From the NCBI GenBank assembly GCA_051879015.1, contig JBJELF010000126.1, positions 1 through 39,024 of the forward strand: a stretch of DNA of 39,024 nucleotides, written 5' to 3'. The DNA comes from JBJELF01 sp051879015. GTDB lineage: Bacteria > Bacillota > Clostridia > Lachnospirales > Lachnospiraceae. Of the stretch, positions 8,097-16,937 are shown piece after piece. Both the position numbers and the translations under genes were made by a program. Positions within the stretch are counted from its first letter, which is position 1; each line of letters opens with the position of its first letter. The notes under the pieces were generated by a model. That model saw nothing but the letters and a program-made list of their open reading frames with translations. It made no database searches and had not been told where the DNA came from.

Positions 8097-8153
8097 TAGA
8101 GGTCATACATTTTCATACAAACATGAAATGTATGACCTTTTGCCCTTATATCT
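8097..8153 (-). repeat. Dispersed hairpin repeat, copy A (after lacZ)
   Basis: The plus-strand arms GGTCATACATTTTCAT (8101-8116) and ATGAAATGTATGACC (8123-8137) pair almost fully around an ACAAAC loop. On the minus strand the hairpin is preceded by GATATAAGGGCAAAA, directly after the lacZ stop. About 45 of 54 positions match copy B at 36493-36550. Orientation relative to the preceding stop codon is the same in both copies. Confidence 0.75.
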
Positions 8154-11132
8154 TTACACTAACTCCATGCCAATTTTCCACGAAAATTTTTCTTCGTTCA
8201 TCTGATATTGCTTTGCCAACTCTGGTCCACAGGAATTGCTGCCCACTCCGCTGTTTCGATAATCCACACAGACAGTCTGGAATCCAGCTTTTTCCAGTTC
8301 ATAGTTATGAGACTTTCGACTTAATTCCTCAATAGTATACTCCGACACATTGAAGTCAAACGGATAAACACCATCAAATTTAATCTGCAAATTTTCACTT
8401 TTCAAATTCATAAATTTGCAATTATAATGACTTCCATTTTCCTGAGGCTTAATGTAATCTTCATGCAAATCCTCCACACTGCTCTCAAACAAATCCAACC
8501 AACAGGATTGATGCTTATCAATGTAACTCTCATTTGGACCATATCCAAAATAATTTACCTGATTGAAGGTCTGTGGCACTTTCATCTTCAATCCAAAACG
8601 AGGCAAATATGGGAAATCGGGATTTTTCACTCCATCTAACTGCAGTACAACCTTGCCATCGCTGTAAATGCTCCACACCGTGTTTAATTCCAGAAACTTC
8701 TGAAGCGAAACTGCAGCAATAGCCAATTTGGTGCGAATCACTGCCATACCCTCTCTTAACTCTGCCGTCATCTGATACACTTTTGTCTTTGGACGATGAT
8801 AGCCAGCTCGTCTCCACTTATTCACAATATTTCTATCATTATCTGTCGGTGCACGAAAAACATTGTACTCCATATCCCACACCACAGTCTCACCAAAACG
8901 CTCCATCTTACTAAAAAGACTTGCTTTTTTATCGAATGTGTATTGGAAATCATCTCCCGCAATTACATAAACTTTTTCTGTCTCACACAGAGAAACTACA
9001 TCCTCCGTATCCCCTTCCAGAATGCTATGTTCCGTCTCCTCACAAATCACTAACTGGTCAAAGCCCAACTCATGTCCGGCCTGACAAAAAGCGGTATCCA
9101 CCATTTGCAGATAGCGAATCTTAATGTACACATTTCCATCATCAAAGAATGGATATGGGAAATTCACCTTTACTGACTGATGAGGCTGCAAATCAGGAGT
9201 TTCAATTTCCCCTGCCACAATCAGCTTGCCATTTTGCTTGACCTCATAGGCAATGGTCACAAAATCCTTTAAATTGGTAAAATCCAATTTATTCTCCAGC
9301 ACTACGATACCCTCTGTCATATCTGCTGCATAAGCTCTTACTGGACGAACCGCATTCTTCCATTCCAGCAACCCAGTATGAGGTCTTCTGTCAGGATAAA
9401 TCAAACCGTCCATACAGAAATTTCCATCATGAGGAAATTCACCTGAATCTCCTCCATAATGATAGACTTCCTTCCCATTGTCTGCTATCCCCTGATAGAT
9501 AGCATGATCACACCACTCCCAGACAAAACCACCACAAAAACCGTCATATTTATAAATCTGCTGCATGTAATCCTCAATATCCCCGGGACCATTTCCCATA
9601 GCATGGACAAATTCACACTGAATCAAAGGCTTTTTATTGTTCTCATCCGCAAAATAGGCATCAATTTCTTTGGTGGAGGCATACATACGGCTGTACAAAT
9701 CCAACATAGAAACATCATTATGATGTCCACCCGTCTCATGAATGGAACTTTCATAGTGAGTGAGACGAGAAGCATCATACATTTTAACCCAATTTCCCGC
9801 CTTCTCAAAGCTCCTTCCATACCCGCTTTCATTTCCAAGGGACCAAATCACTACGCAGGCATGATTTTTGTCTCGAATTACATTTCTCTGAACACGATCC
9901 AAAATAGACTTTTCATACTCTGGCATCTGAGCAATTTGACCAAAATTGTCCGCACTCCAACCATCTTGATAAATAGCACAACAGCCGTGGGACTCAATAT
10001 CGGATTCCGCAATAACATAAAATCCATACTTATCACAGTACTCTACAAACCAAGGAGCATTAGGGTAATGACTGGTACGAATGGCGTTGATATTGTGCTC
10101 CTTCATCAGTTTCAAGTCAGCCAACAGTTGTTCCCTCGAAATCACATATCCTGTTTTGGCATTGCTGTCATGGCGATTCACACCCTTAAACTTGATAGGC
10201 TTTTCATTAAGCAGGACCACATTCCCTTCAATGCGGATAGTACGAATACCAACTTTCTGGGAAATCACTTCTTCCTCTGTCTCCAACTTTAAGGTGTATA
10301 AATAAGGATGTTCTGCATTCCACAAGTGTGGATTATTTACTTCAAACGAAATCAGCTCCTCAAGGGCTTTTTGCGCCACCACTTGCTGCCTGGCATCATA
10401 CAAAGTTGCTACGCCGCTCAGCTTCCCCACTGGCTTGACTGAAATCTGCACCTCTGCGCGATTAGCGGTAAAATTTACTGGCGTATTGACAAAAAAATCT
10501 TGAATATAGTGATCTCCACGGAAAATTACATACACATCGCGAAAAATTCCTGACATACGAAATTTATCCTGATCTTCCAGATAGGAGCCATCACACCATT
10601 TCATCACAAGCACCTTCAGTTCATTGGCTCCCAATACCGTATATTTTGTAATATCAAATTCAGAGGAAGAGTGCGACACCTGGCTATATCCTACAAACTG
10701 TCCATTGAGCCACACGTAAAAACAAGAATCCACGCCCTCGAAATATAAAAACTGACGTTTGCATTTTTCCTCTTCTGTCAGTTCAAAGACTTTGACATAG
10801 GCACCACAAGGATTGTTATCTGGCACATAGGGTGGATCATAGGGAAACGGATAATTCACATTCGTATACTGATTACGCTCATACCCTAACATCTGCCAAT
10901 TAGAAGGCACTGCAATAGTATCAAATTTGCTGGTATCAAACTCCTTTCTTGAAAAATCCCCCTCAATATCCTCGATGCAGGAAAAATACTGAAATTTCCA
11001 ATCCTTTTCTGCACCTGTCAACATTTTTTGCTGGAATCGTCCTTCTTTATCCTCTGGAATAAAATAGGAACGGTTTGGTTCTGCATTTAAATGCAATACA
11101 TTCAAGTTTTCATAGTATTTCTCTACTTTCAT
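8154..11132 (-). CDS. lacZ: Beta-galactosidase, GH2, LacZ type
   Basis: A 992-residue LacZ-type enzyme. Order: N-terminal jelly-roll sugar-binding domain (about 40-220), Ig-like domain, TIM barrel with acid/base E435 (WSLGNESGYG) and nucleophile E507 (QCEFVHAMGNG), second Ig-like domain, and C-terminal beta-galactosidase small-chain domain (about 720-985). The E435-E507 spacing (72) is near that of E. coli LacZ (76). There is no signal peptide, so it acts in the cytoplasm on lactose or related galactosides. No sugar permease or regulator adjoins it. The ribosome binding site GGGAG is 6 bases before the ATG. The 5' region is divergent from a nucleoside hydrolase gene. Confidence 0.95.
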   Translation of the reverse strand: MKVEKYYENLNVLHLNAEPNRSYFIPEDKEGRFQQKMLTGAEKDWKFQYFSCIEDIEGDFSRKEFDTSKFDTIAVPSNWQMLGYERNQYTNVNYPFPYDPPYVPDNNPCGAYVKVFELTEEEKCKRQFLYFEGVDSCFYVWLNGQFVGYSQVSHSSSEFDITKYTVLGANELKVLVMKWCDGSYLEDQDKFRMSGIFRDVYVIFRGDHYIQDFFVNTPVNFTANRAEVQISVKPVGKLSGVATLYDARQQVVAQKALEELISFEVNNPHLWNAEHPYLYTLKLETEEEVISQKVGIRTIRIEGNVVLLNEKPIKFKGVNRHDSNAKTGYVISREQLLADLKLMKEHNINAIRTSHYPNAPWFVEYCDKYGFYVIAESDIESHGCCAIYQDGWSADNFGQIAQMPEYEKSILDRVQRNVIRDKNHACVVIWSLGNESGYGRSFEKAGNWVKMYDASRLTHYESSIHETGGHHNDVSMLDLYSRMYASTKEIDAYFADENNKKPLIQCEFVHAMGNGPGDIEDYMQQIYKYDGFCGGFVWEWCDHAIYQGIADNGKEVYHYGGDSGEFPHDGNFCMDGLIYPDRRPHTGLLEWKNAVRPVRAYAADMTEGIVVLENKLDFTNLKDFVTIAYEVKQNGKLIVAGEIETPDLQPHQSVKVNFPYPFFDDGNVYIKIRYLQMVDTAFCQAGHELGFDQLVICEETEHSILEGDTEDVVSLCETEKVYVIAGDDFQYTFDKKASLFSKMERFGETVVWDMEYNVFRAPTDNDRNIVNKWRRAGYHRPKTKVYQMTAELREGMAVIRTKLAIAAVSLQKFLELNTVWSIYSDGKVVLQLDGVKNPDFPYLPRFGLKMKVPQTFNQVNYFGYGPNESYIDKHQSCWLDLFESSVEDLHEDYIKPQENGSHYNCKFMNLKSENLQIKFDGVYPFDFNVSEYTIEELSRKSHNYELEKAGFQTVCVDYRNSGVGSNSCGPELAKQYQMNEEKFSWKIGMELV

Positions 11133-11226
11133 AGCGGCTCCCTTCTAACTGCAATTTATAAGTTGATAACATCAATCATTTGTTACTATACAAAAGACTC
11201 TTTCTTTGTACTTTTCGCTTATATTC

Positions 11227-11235
11227 ATTATAACA
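11227..11235 (-). promoter_or_regulatory. Probable lacZ promoter (extended -10)
   Basis: On the minus strand TGTTATAAT forms an extended -10 (TATAAT at 11227-11232). No good -35 is seen at 17 bases, as expected for some extended -10 promoters. A small inverted repeat, TTGAT-AAC-ATCAA (11163-11175), lies in the roughly 90-base leader and might be an operator. Confidence 0.5.
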
Positions 11236-11305
11236 TAGACATGCAAATTCTTCTATCGATTCTTGAAAGAAAAATAACCCAAATCTTCGACCTTTTTCAA
11301 AAGAC

Positions 11306-11334
11306 TTGCTTTTTGTCTGCTTTCCATATACAAT
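11306..11334 (+). promoter_or_regulatory. Promoter of the nucleoside hydrolase gene
   Basis: TTGCTT (11306-11311), 17 bases, TACAAT (11329-11334). Transcription would start about 30 bases before the ATG at 11373. Confidence 0.65.
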
Positions 11335-11372
11335 AGCAGTAGACAAACATTCAGATTAGAAAGGAGTGTTCT

Positions 11373-12266
11373 ATGTTTCAATTTAGTTTTAATTCTGAAA
11401 TGATGCACGATGTGGTCATCACCTTTGACACGGAAAGCCAATCGGATGACCAATTCGCGCTTGTATATGCCCTGTTAAGTCCTCGCCTAAATATTCGTGG
11501 TATTGTAGTCACTCACTGCGGTGAAACTTGTACCAAGGATACAACTATTTCTGACGGCATCCAAATAGCTTCCAAAATTTTGCATATACTGCACCGTGAA
11601 GATGTCCCTGTCATCCCAGGCAGTAAGGTTGCCTTCTCCGAGGATAAACAGCAGCCCATTAGCCAAGGTGCTTCCTTTATTGTACAGTGTGCCAGAGAGC
11701 GCAAGCTAACTATTTTATGTATGACTGTGCTGACTGATTTGGCTATGGCCATTCGCAGCAATCCTGAAATCACATCCCAACTTCGTATTATCTGGGCTGG
11801 CGGCGGAGCTTACCCGATGGGCGCCGACTACGAACCAAATATCATGAATGACCGCCTCGGTGCCAACTATGTTCTTCAGTCAGGCTGCAATTTCTGGCAA
11901 GTTCCAAAAAATATTTATCGCAGATTTAACGTATCTTTTGCAGAACTTCAGCTGAAAGTCCTTCCCATGGGAGAATTGGGTGCATACCTGTACCAATTGA
12001 TTATGAAGCGTGCTTACAATCCCAAACGACCACTTCGCTGCGGCTGTTACTGGGTACTCGGCAATTTAAGTATTGTAGGACTCATGCTCTGTGATTATGT
12101 TTACTGCCATGAGGATATTCCTGCGCCAATTTTTTCCAACCACTGCATCTATATGAATGCAGGTACTAATAACACAATTCGAGTTTATAATGATATTGAC
12201 CATCGGTTTATTCTCGAGGACTTCTTCGCAAAACTCGCCATTTATCATCAATCTGAAAATAATTAG
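11373..12266 (+). CDS. Nucleoside hydrolase-like protein
   Basis: The 297-residue protein resembles inosine/uridine-preferring nucleoside hydrolases, which split the N-glycosidic bond of ribonucleosides using a calcium ion. The N-terminal metal motif is FDTESQSDDQFAL (18-30); the canonical form is DTDPGxDD, so D19, D25 and D26 are kept but the second Asp is Glu (E21) and the PG turn is lost. The middle block EPNIMNDRLGANYVLQSG fits the family's EfN-x-x-x-Dp region. The ribosome binding site AAAGGAG supports the start. The altered metal motif makes activity and substrate uncertain. It is divergent from lacZ and followed by a nitroreductase. Confidence 0.72.
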   Translation: MFQFSFNSEMMHDVVITFDTESQSDDQFALVYALLSPRLNIRGIVVTHCGETCTKDTTISDGIQIASKILHILHREDVPVIPGSKVAFSEDKQQPISQGASFIVQCARERKLTILCMTVLTDLAMAIRSNPEITSQLRIIWAGGGAYPMGADYEPNIMNDRLGANYVLQSGCNFWQVPKNIYRRFNVSFAELQLKVLPMGELGAYLYQLIMKRAYNPKRPLRCGCYWVLGNLSIVGLMLCDYVYCHEDIPAPIFSNHCIYMNAGTNNTIRVYNDIDHRFILEDFFAKLAIYHQSENN

Positions 12267-12302
12267 AAATTTTTCTTTTCCTTCATTCCATTTTGTTATA
12301 TA

Positions 12303-12365
12303 ATGATATCAGGGGTGAAATGCCTTTTGACCCCAAACTGACATACCTGCTTCGCAGGCATTACC
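12303..12365 (+). repeat. Double hairpin in nitroreductase leader; related to the dispersed repeat
   Basis: GATATCAGGGG (12305-12315) is shared, with one change, with the start of the dispersed repeat at 36547 (minus strand GATATCAGGAG). It is followed by GGGGT...ACCCC arms and then CCTGC-TTC-GCAGG. A TATAAT lies at 12299-12304 but no matching -35 is evident, so the promoter is uncertain. As in the two full copies, the motif comes shortly after a stop codon. Confidence 0.45.
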
Positions 12366-12389
12366 AAGCATAAAAGGAGGTTTCTCACC

Positions 12390-12926
12390 ATGAATACCAT
12401 TGAATGTATTAAAACTCGCCGCAGTATTCGTAGTTTCACCGACCAGCCTGTTTCTCATGAAACTTTAGAAAAAATTGTTGCTGCTGCCGCTTACGCTCCA
12501 TCCTGGAAAAATACACAGGTCACTCGCTATATTGCGGTGGATAATCCAGAATTAAAAGCTCAGATTGCCAATGAATGTTGTGCAGCTCATAATGGAGACA
12601 TTATCAATCATGCCCCTCTTTTAGTCGCTACCACCATGATTAAATATCGCTCCGGCTATGAGCGCGATGGTTCTTATTCTACCAGCAAGGAAGATCGCTG
12701 GCAAATGTACGACTGCGGCATCGCTGGACAAACCTTCTGCCTTGCTGCCCATGAGTATGGTGTATCCACTGTCATTATGGGAATTTTTGATTATGAAAAG
12801 GTATCTGAATTGCTTCAAATACCCGACAATCAGGAGATTGCCTCTCTTATCGCTGTTGGATATGCTGCCAGTGAAGTGCCCGCTCCAAAAAAGAAAACCG
12901 TTGAAGATTTACTTTCTTATCGCTAG
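12390..12926 (+). CDS. Nitroreductase family protein
   Basis: The 178-residue protein is a compact FMN-binding nitroreductase: CIKTRRSIRSF (6-16) supplies the phosphate-binding arginines, APSWKNTQ (36-43) is the Ser/Asn FMN contact region, and DCGIAGQTFCLAAHEYG (108-124) is the dimer helix. Such enzymes reduce nitro groups, quinones or flavins with NAD(P)H; substrate unknown. AAAGGAGG stands 9 bases before the ATG. pyrB starts 50 bases downstream with no terminator between, so the two could share a transcript. Confidence 0.9.
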   Translation: MNTIECIKTRRSIRSFTDQPVSHETLEKIVAAAAYAPSWKNTQVTRYIAVDNPELKAQIANECCAAHNGDIINHAPLLVATTMIKYRSGYERDGSYSTSKEDRWQMYDCGIAGQTFCLAAHEYGVSTVIMGIFDYEKVSELLQIPDNQEIASLIAVGYAASEVPAPKKKTVEDLLSYR

Positions 12927-12976
12927 TTGAAATAGCTGCGTCATACTTTTTAAGTTAAGAAGGAGAATAATTGATT

Positions 12977-13891
12977 ATGAGACATTTACTTAATCCTCTG
13001 GATTTTTCAGTGGAAGAATTGGATACTTTAATGGACTTGGCTAATGATATTGAAAAAAATCCCGCCAAATACGCCCATTGCTGCGATGGAAAAAAACTTG
13101 CAACTCTTTTTTATGAGCCAAGTACCCGTACCCGCTTAAGTTTTGAATCCGCCATGATTAATTTAGGCGGAAACGTCATTGGATTCTCTTCCGCGGACTC
13201 CAGCTCTGCTGCCAAAGGCGAAAGTGTGGCAGATACCATCCGTGTTATTTCCTGCTTTGCCGATATCGCTGCTATCCGCCATCCAAAGGAAGGTGCTGCC
13301 TATGTAGCAGCTACACACTCTGACATTCCAATCATCAATGCCGGAGACGGTGGACATCAGCATCCTTCTCAAACCTTAACCGATTTGCTCACCATTCGCT
13401 CTCTTAAAGGTAAATTAGATTCCATGACAATCGGCTTTTGCGGAGATTTAAAATTTGGACGTACCGTTCATTCCCTTATCTCTGCCCTGAGCCGATACAC
13501 CAACATCCGTTTTGTGCTGATTTCTCCAGAAGAACTTCGTGTACCTAGCTATATTCGAGAGGATGTGCTTGATGCCAAGGGATTTGAATACAAAGAAGTA
13601 CTTAATTTGGAAGAAGTACTGCCAGAATTAGATATTCTTTATATGACCCGTGTACAGAAAGAGCGTTTCTTCAATGAGGAAGATTATATTCGCATGAAAG
13701 ACTACTATATTTTGGACAAGCCAAAAATGCAGCTAGCCAAAAAAGATATGATTGTTCTTCATCCACTTCCAAGAGTGAATGAAATTTCTGTCGAGGTGGA
13801 CAGTGATCCTCGTGCCTGCTATTTCAAACAAGTACAGTACGGTGTTTATATCAGAATGGCACTTATTCTCACATTATTGGAATTAGTTTGA
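12977..13891 (+). CDS. pyrB: Aspartate carbamoyltransferase, catalytic subunit
   Basis: Catalyses carbamoyl phosphate plus aspartate to carbamoyl aspartate, the first committed step of pyrimidine synthesis. The frame holds the carbamoyl-phosphate motif EPSTRTR (47-53), HPSQTLTDLLT, and HPLPRVNEI near the C-terminus. I start at ATG 12977 (304 residues, MRHLLNPL), as related proteins do; a TTG at 12971 is closer to the AGGAGA ribosome binding site (5 against 11 bases) and would add two residues. It pairs with the regulatory subunit 18 bases downstream, so it is the allosteric dodecamer type, not the Bacillus catalytic trimer. Confidence 0.96.
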   Translation: MRHLLNPLDFSVEELDTLMDLANDIEKNPAKYAHCCDGKKLATLFYEPSTRTRLSFESAMINLGGNVIGFSSADSSSAAKGESVADTIRVISCFADIAAIRHPKEGAAYVAATHSDIPIINAGDGGHQHPSQTLTDLLTIRSLKGKLDSMTIGFCGDLKFGRTVHSLISALSRYTNIRFVLISPEELRVPSYIREDVLDAKGFEYKEVLNLEEVLPELDILYMTRVQKERFFNEEDYIRMKDYYILDKPKMQLAKKDMIVLHPLPRVNEISVEVDSDPRACYFKQVQYGVYIRMALILTLLELV

Positions 13892-13909
13892 TTAGGGAGG
13901 AATTGACGT

Positions 13910-14350
13910 ATGTTAAATATTAGTGGAATCACCGAAGGCTTTGTACTGGACCATATCAAAGCAGGAAAATCAATGGATATTTATCGCTATCTCGGATTGG
14001 ACAAACTCGACTATCAGGTGGCTATCATCAAAAATGCAAAGAGTGAAAAGATGGGTAAGAAAGATATTATCAAAATTGAATGTCCTCTCAATGTAGTAAA
14101 TTTGGATATTCTGGGATTTGTTGACCATAACATTACAGTAAATCTCATCAAGGACGGCAAAATTTATGACAAACGTACTCTGGAGCTTCCAAAAAAGATT
14201 GTCAATGTTATCCATTGCCATAATCCTCGCTGTATTACTTCTATTGAGCAGGAGCTCCCTCATATCTTTACTCTGACTGACGAGAAAAAAGAAATTTATC
14301 GCTGTATCTACTGTGAAGAACAATACCATAAGCATCATCACAATCACTGA
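13910..14350 (+). CDS. pyrI: Aspartate carbamoyltransferase, regulatory subunit
   Basis: The 146-residue regulatory chain binds ATP or CTP in its N-terminal domain and contacts PyrB through a C-terminal zinc domain. The four zinc ligands are C103 and C108 (CHNPRC) and C132 and C135 (CIYC). The C-terminus is a His-rich tail (HKHHHNH), an oddity that might bind metal. Ribosome binding site GGGAGG. The gene ends 20 bases before a strong terminator. No PyrR-type or E. coli-type UTP attenuator is seen before pyrB. Confidence 0.96.
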   Translation: MLNISGITEGFVLDHIKAGKSMDIYRYLGLDKLDYQVAIIKNAKSEKMGKKDIIKIECPLNVVNLDILGFVDHNITVNLIKDGKIYDKRTLELPKKIVNVIHCHNPRCITSIEQELPHIFTLTDEKKEIYRCIYCEEQYHKHHHNH

Positions 14351-14370
14351 TTAAATTCTTGGACATCAAA

Positions 14371-14399
14371 TAGGAGGGAATTTTTCCCTCCTACTTTTC
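14371..14399 (+). terminator. Terminator of pyrBI
   Basis: TAGGAGGGAA (14371-14380) and TTCCCTCCTA (14384-14393) form a perfect 10-bp stem with a 3-base loop, then CTTTT. Confidence 0.88.
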
Positions 14400-14420
14400 A
14401 TATGATAAGATTGCCTGCTT

Positions 14421-14579
14421 TTACCACTCTCCATGAGACTCCTCTGTTTTTGCTTCTCTTCGCAAAGCCTCATTAATTCGCTCGGTAATTCGGTCCGCTT
14501 CACTGGCCGCACTGGCCAGAGCGCCATAAAATACAAAAACTAAAGCCAACACAGCTATCACTAACAGTATCCACCACAT
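14421..14579 (-). CDS. 52-residue single-pass membrane peptide, unknown
   Basis: A short gene with an excellent ribosome binding site, GGAGGTGATG, 6 bases before the ATG at 14579. The peptide starts MWWILLVIAVLALVFVFYGA, a single membrane helix, followed by a charged amphipathic part (SEADRITERINEALRREAK) and ends SHGEW. It converges on the pyrBI terminator. I do not recognise a family. The strong ribosome binding site and the clean helix-plus-tail design argue that it is real. Confidence 0.7.
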   Translation of the reverse strand: MWWILLVIAVLALVFVFYGALASAASEADRITERINEALRREAKTEESHGEW

Positions 14580-14699
14580 TCTGTCATCACCTCCGTTGAA
14601 ATGAACCTAAGCCCATTTTCTATGAGTATATGACATTTCTCTGTTTTTATTCAGTTAGGCTCTCCTGTTCTTAGCACGATAACGCCAACTTTTTTTAAT

Positions 14700-16874
14700 T
14701 TACTCGCTTATCTCGTCACTTACCGTCTCAAACTCCCTATCATGGTAGGTGTATGCACCACTCTCGCTCAAAATGACACCATCTTTATCTACCTGCACAG
14801 CCATAATAGTATTTGTCTCCTGCAATTCCACCTCTTTCACCAATAGCAAATTTTGAAACAATGCTTCCGACTCATATAGCTTACCATTGATGGATACCTG
14901 CGTGTAAGGAGTAAAATTTTCTCCCTCCACAAAAAGACCATCATTGTAAGCAACGACTGAATGGATGACAACATCATTGATACCCATCTTCATATCCAAC
15001 ACTTCATACGGATTTTCACCATCAAAAATGTCCTTCTCCCCATACAGCATATCGTACTCCAGCATTTCCATATTTTGCAAATATTTTTCCTCATCTGCTT
15101 CGTCCTGCTGCAAATAAGATTGATGAAAACGAGTCATAATACCCTGATGAACTCCAAGCTGCTGCAATACCCAAGAGGTCAACTGATATGCCTCCAAATT
15201 TCGGTCCTGCTTTTCCAAATCTATGTTGTCCCAAATCACATAAGGAGTTTCAAATAATGTAGCATTTTCAATCTCCTCCTCTGTAAAATTCAATGTTGGA
15301 AGATGATCTCCAAATAATACTAAAACGGTATTCTCCTCTATCTGATTCAGCTCCTCAATTAACTCTGTCACAAATAAATCCATCTCATAAATTTGATTCA
15401 CATAATATTCAATGGCATTTTTTCTTCCTTCTTCTATTTCACCAGAAACTGTAATAACAGGGTTTTCCAACACAGACTCCTCTGGATAGCTTCCATGTCC
15501 CTGCACCGAAATCGTATATATAAAATCTGCTTCCTTTGTACTGTTCAATGCTTTCAAAATTTCAATAATCAGCCCCTCATCCTTTGCCCAACCACCATAT
15601 GTAAATTCTTGTTGACCCATATATTCCAGAGAAGTAAAGGTCTCAAAGCCCAATTTCGGAAAAACATGAATTCTGTCATAGAAGGTGGCATTGTTGTTAT
15701 GAATAACATGAGTACTCCAACCCAATTCCAACAAATCATAGGCGATACTTTCGCAGGTCACTTTCTTTAAAATTGTTTTGTAGGGATATTCTCCTGGTCC
15801 AAAAAAATCCAGATTCATACCCGTGAGCACTTCAAACTCAGTATTTGCAGTACCTGCTCCAATGGAAGGTACACTCACATATCCAGAAGAATATGTTCGA
15901 CTTAGCTTATGAAAATTTGCAATAGGATCTTGAGAAAAACTCAAATTCACCGCATTGGTGATATCAAAAAAGGATTCTAATTGAATAAAAATAATATTCG
16001 GCTGACTAGGCTTTGTTTCCTCCATTGTATTTTGAGTCGTTTCCTCAACTATGCCATCCGTCATCTCTTCTATCGTCTGATTTATCGTTTCATCTAGTTT
16101 CGTTTCCTCCAACGACTCCCCCGACGAAGGAAGCTCCGGAGCAGAAGTTTCAATCTCTGACAAAATTTCGTCAAAATCCCGCAGATTATTATTTTCTGCA
16201 ATTTCCTCCATCAATTCCGAGTTATAACCCTCTGGCTTTGAGATTCCCGTATTCAGCAGGCTATTAGCAAAACAATATGCAAATCCATATTGCTGATAGG
16301 CTTCCCCGATATTAGAAAAATTAGTCGGAAATACACCGATATTCACGCAAAAATTACTGAGAATCAAGGAAAACCATATAAAACCAGCCCACATTAGTCC
16401 ATTTCTCATTAAATGAATTTTTTCTTTATAAACCGGTGCCTTGCGGTACACAAAGACTACTCCCGCAGCCAATACAGCCACTAGCAGAATAAATCCCGCA
16501 ATCAAAGGCGGAGACAAATACTTTGGAGCCAGCTCCAAAGCACTTCCTATCAATCTCAAATCCTGTCCTGTCAACGGCGTAGTCCGCAGATGAAATCCCA
16601 GCAAAATACCATTAATCACACCCATAATAATCCATACGCTGGACAGCAGAGCTAACATAAAGATGCGCCGTTTAAATAAAAAACAAAAGCACACCGTACA
16701 AAAAATAATATTCACATTTACCGCAAAGGCAATGGGAGAATAGACAATAAACTGCAGCAGCGATACGATATCCCTTCTCGATATAAGCTCAATGACCAAA
16801 TCGATACTTACAGCTACCAACAGACAAACTGCCAGTTTTCGAATCGCTCTTAATTTTTTCTCTTCATCATTCAT
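14700..16874 (-). CDS. LtaS-like membrane sulfatase / phosphoglycerol transferase
   Basis: The 724-residue protein has about five N-terminal membrane helices (roughly 14-30, 40-65, 70-92, 122-143, 160-180), an acidic Glu/Thr-rich linker (220-290) and an extracellular sulfatase-fold domain. Catalytic blocks: IFIQLESFFD (295-304; E300 metal ligand), GAGTANTEF (339-347; T342 aligns with the LtaS nucleophile Thr), VIHNNNATFYDR, SVQGHGSYP and LVLFGDHLP. Such enzymes transfer glycerol phosphate from phosphatidylglycerol to build lipoteichoic acid or decorate glycolipids. The last 100 residues form a beta-rich extension (VVAYNDGLFVEGENF) not part of LtaS. Polymer substrate unknown. A TATCAA-A-TTGATA palindrome (16921-16933) lies in the upstream region and could be an operator. 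Confidence 0.87.
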   Translation of the reverse strand: MNDEEKKLRAIRKLAVCLLVAVSIDLVIELISRRDIVSLLQFIVYSPIAFAVNVNIIFCTVCFCFLFKRRIFMLALLSSVWIIMGVINGILLGFHLRTTPLTGQDLRLIGSALELAPKYLSPPLIAGFILLVAVLAAGVVFVYRKAPVYKEKIHLMRNGLMWAGFIWFSLILSNFCVNIGVFPTNFSNIGEAYQQYGFAYCFANSLLNTGISKPEGYNSELMEEIAENNNLRDFDEILSEIETSAPELPSSGESLEETKLDETINQTIEEMTDGIVEETTQNTMEETKPSQPNIIFIQLESFFDITNAVNLSFSQDPIANFHKLSRTYSSGYVSVPSIGAGTANTEFEVLTGMNLDFFGPGEYPYKTILKKVTCESIAYDLLELGWSTHVIHNNNATFYDRIHVFPKLGFETFTSLEYMGQQEFTYGGWAKDEGLIIEILKALNSTKEADFIYTISVQGHGSYPEESVLENPVITVSGEIEEGRKNAIEYYVNQIYEMDLFVTELIEELNQIEENTVLVLFGDHLPTLNFTEEEIENATLFETPYVIWDNIDLEKQDRNLEAYQLTSWVLQQLGVHQGIMTRFHQSYLQQDEADEEKYLQNMEMLEYDMLYGEKDIFDGENPYEVLDMKMGINDVVIHSVVAYNDGLFVEGENFTPYTQVSINGKLYESEALFQNLLLVKEVELQETNTIMAVQVDKDGVILSESGAYTYHDREFETVSDEISE

Positions 16875-16937
16875 TTTCGATTTCTTCTTTCCTCATCGAT
16901 ACAAGTGACAAAACAAACTTTATCAAATTGATACTTC

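Noticed and set aside
9459..10292. Long open frame (277 codons) on the plus strand inside lacZ
   Set aside because: It is antisense to conserved LacZ sequence, has no ribosome binding site and its translation resembles no protein; a shadow of codon bias.
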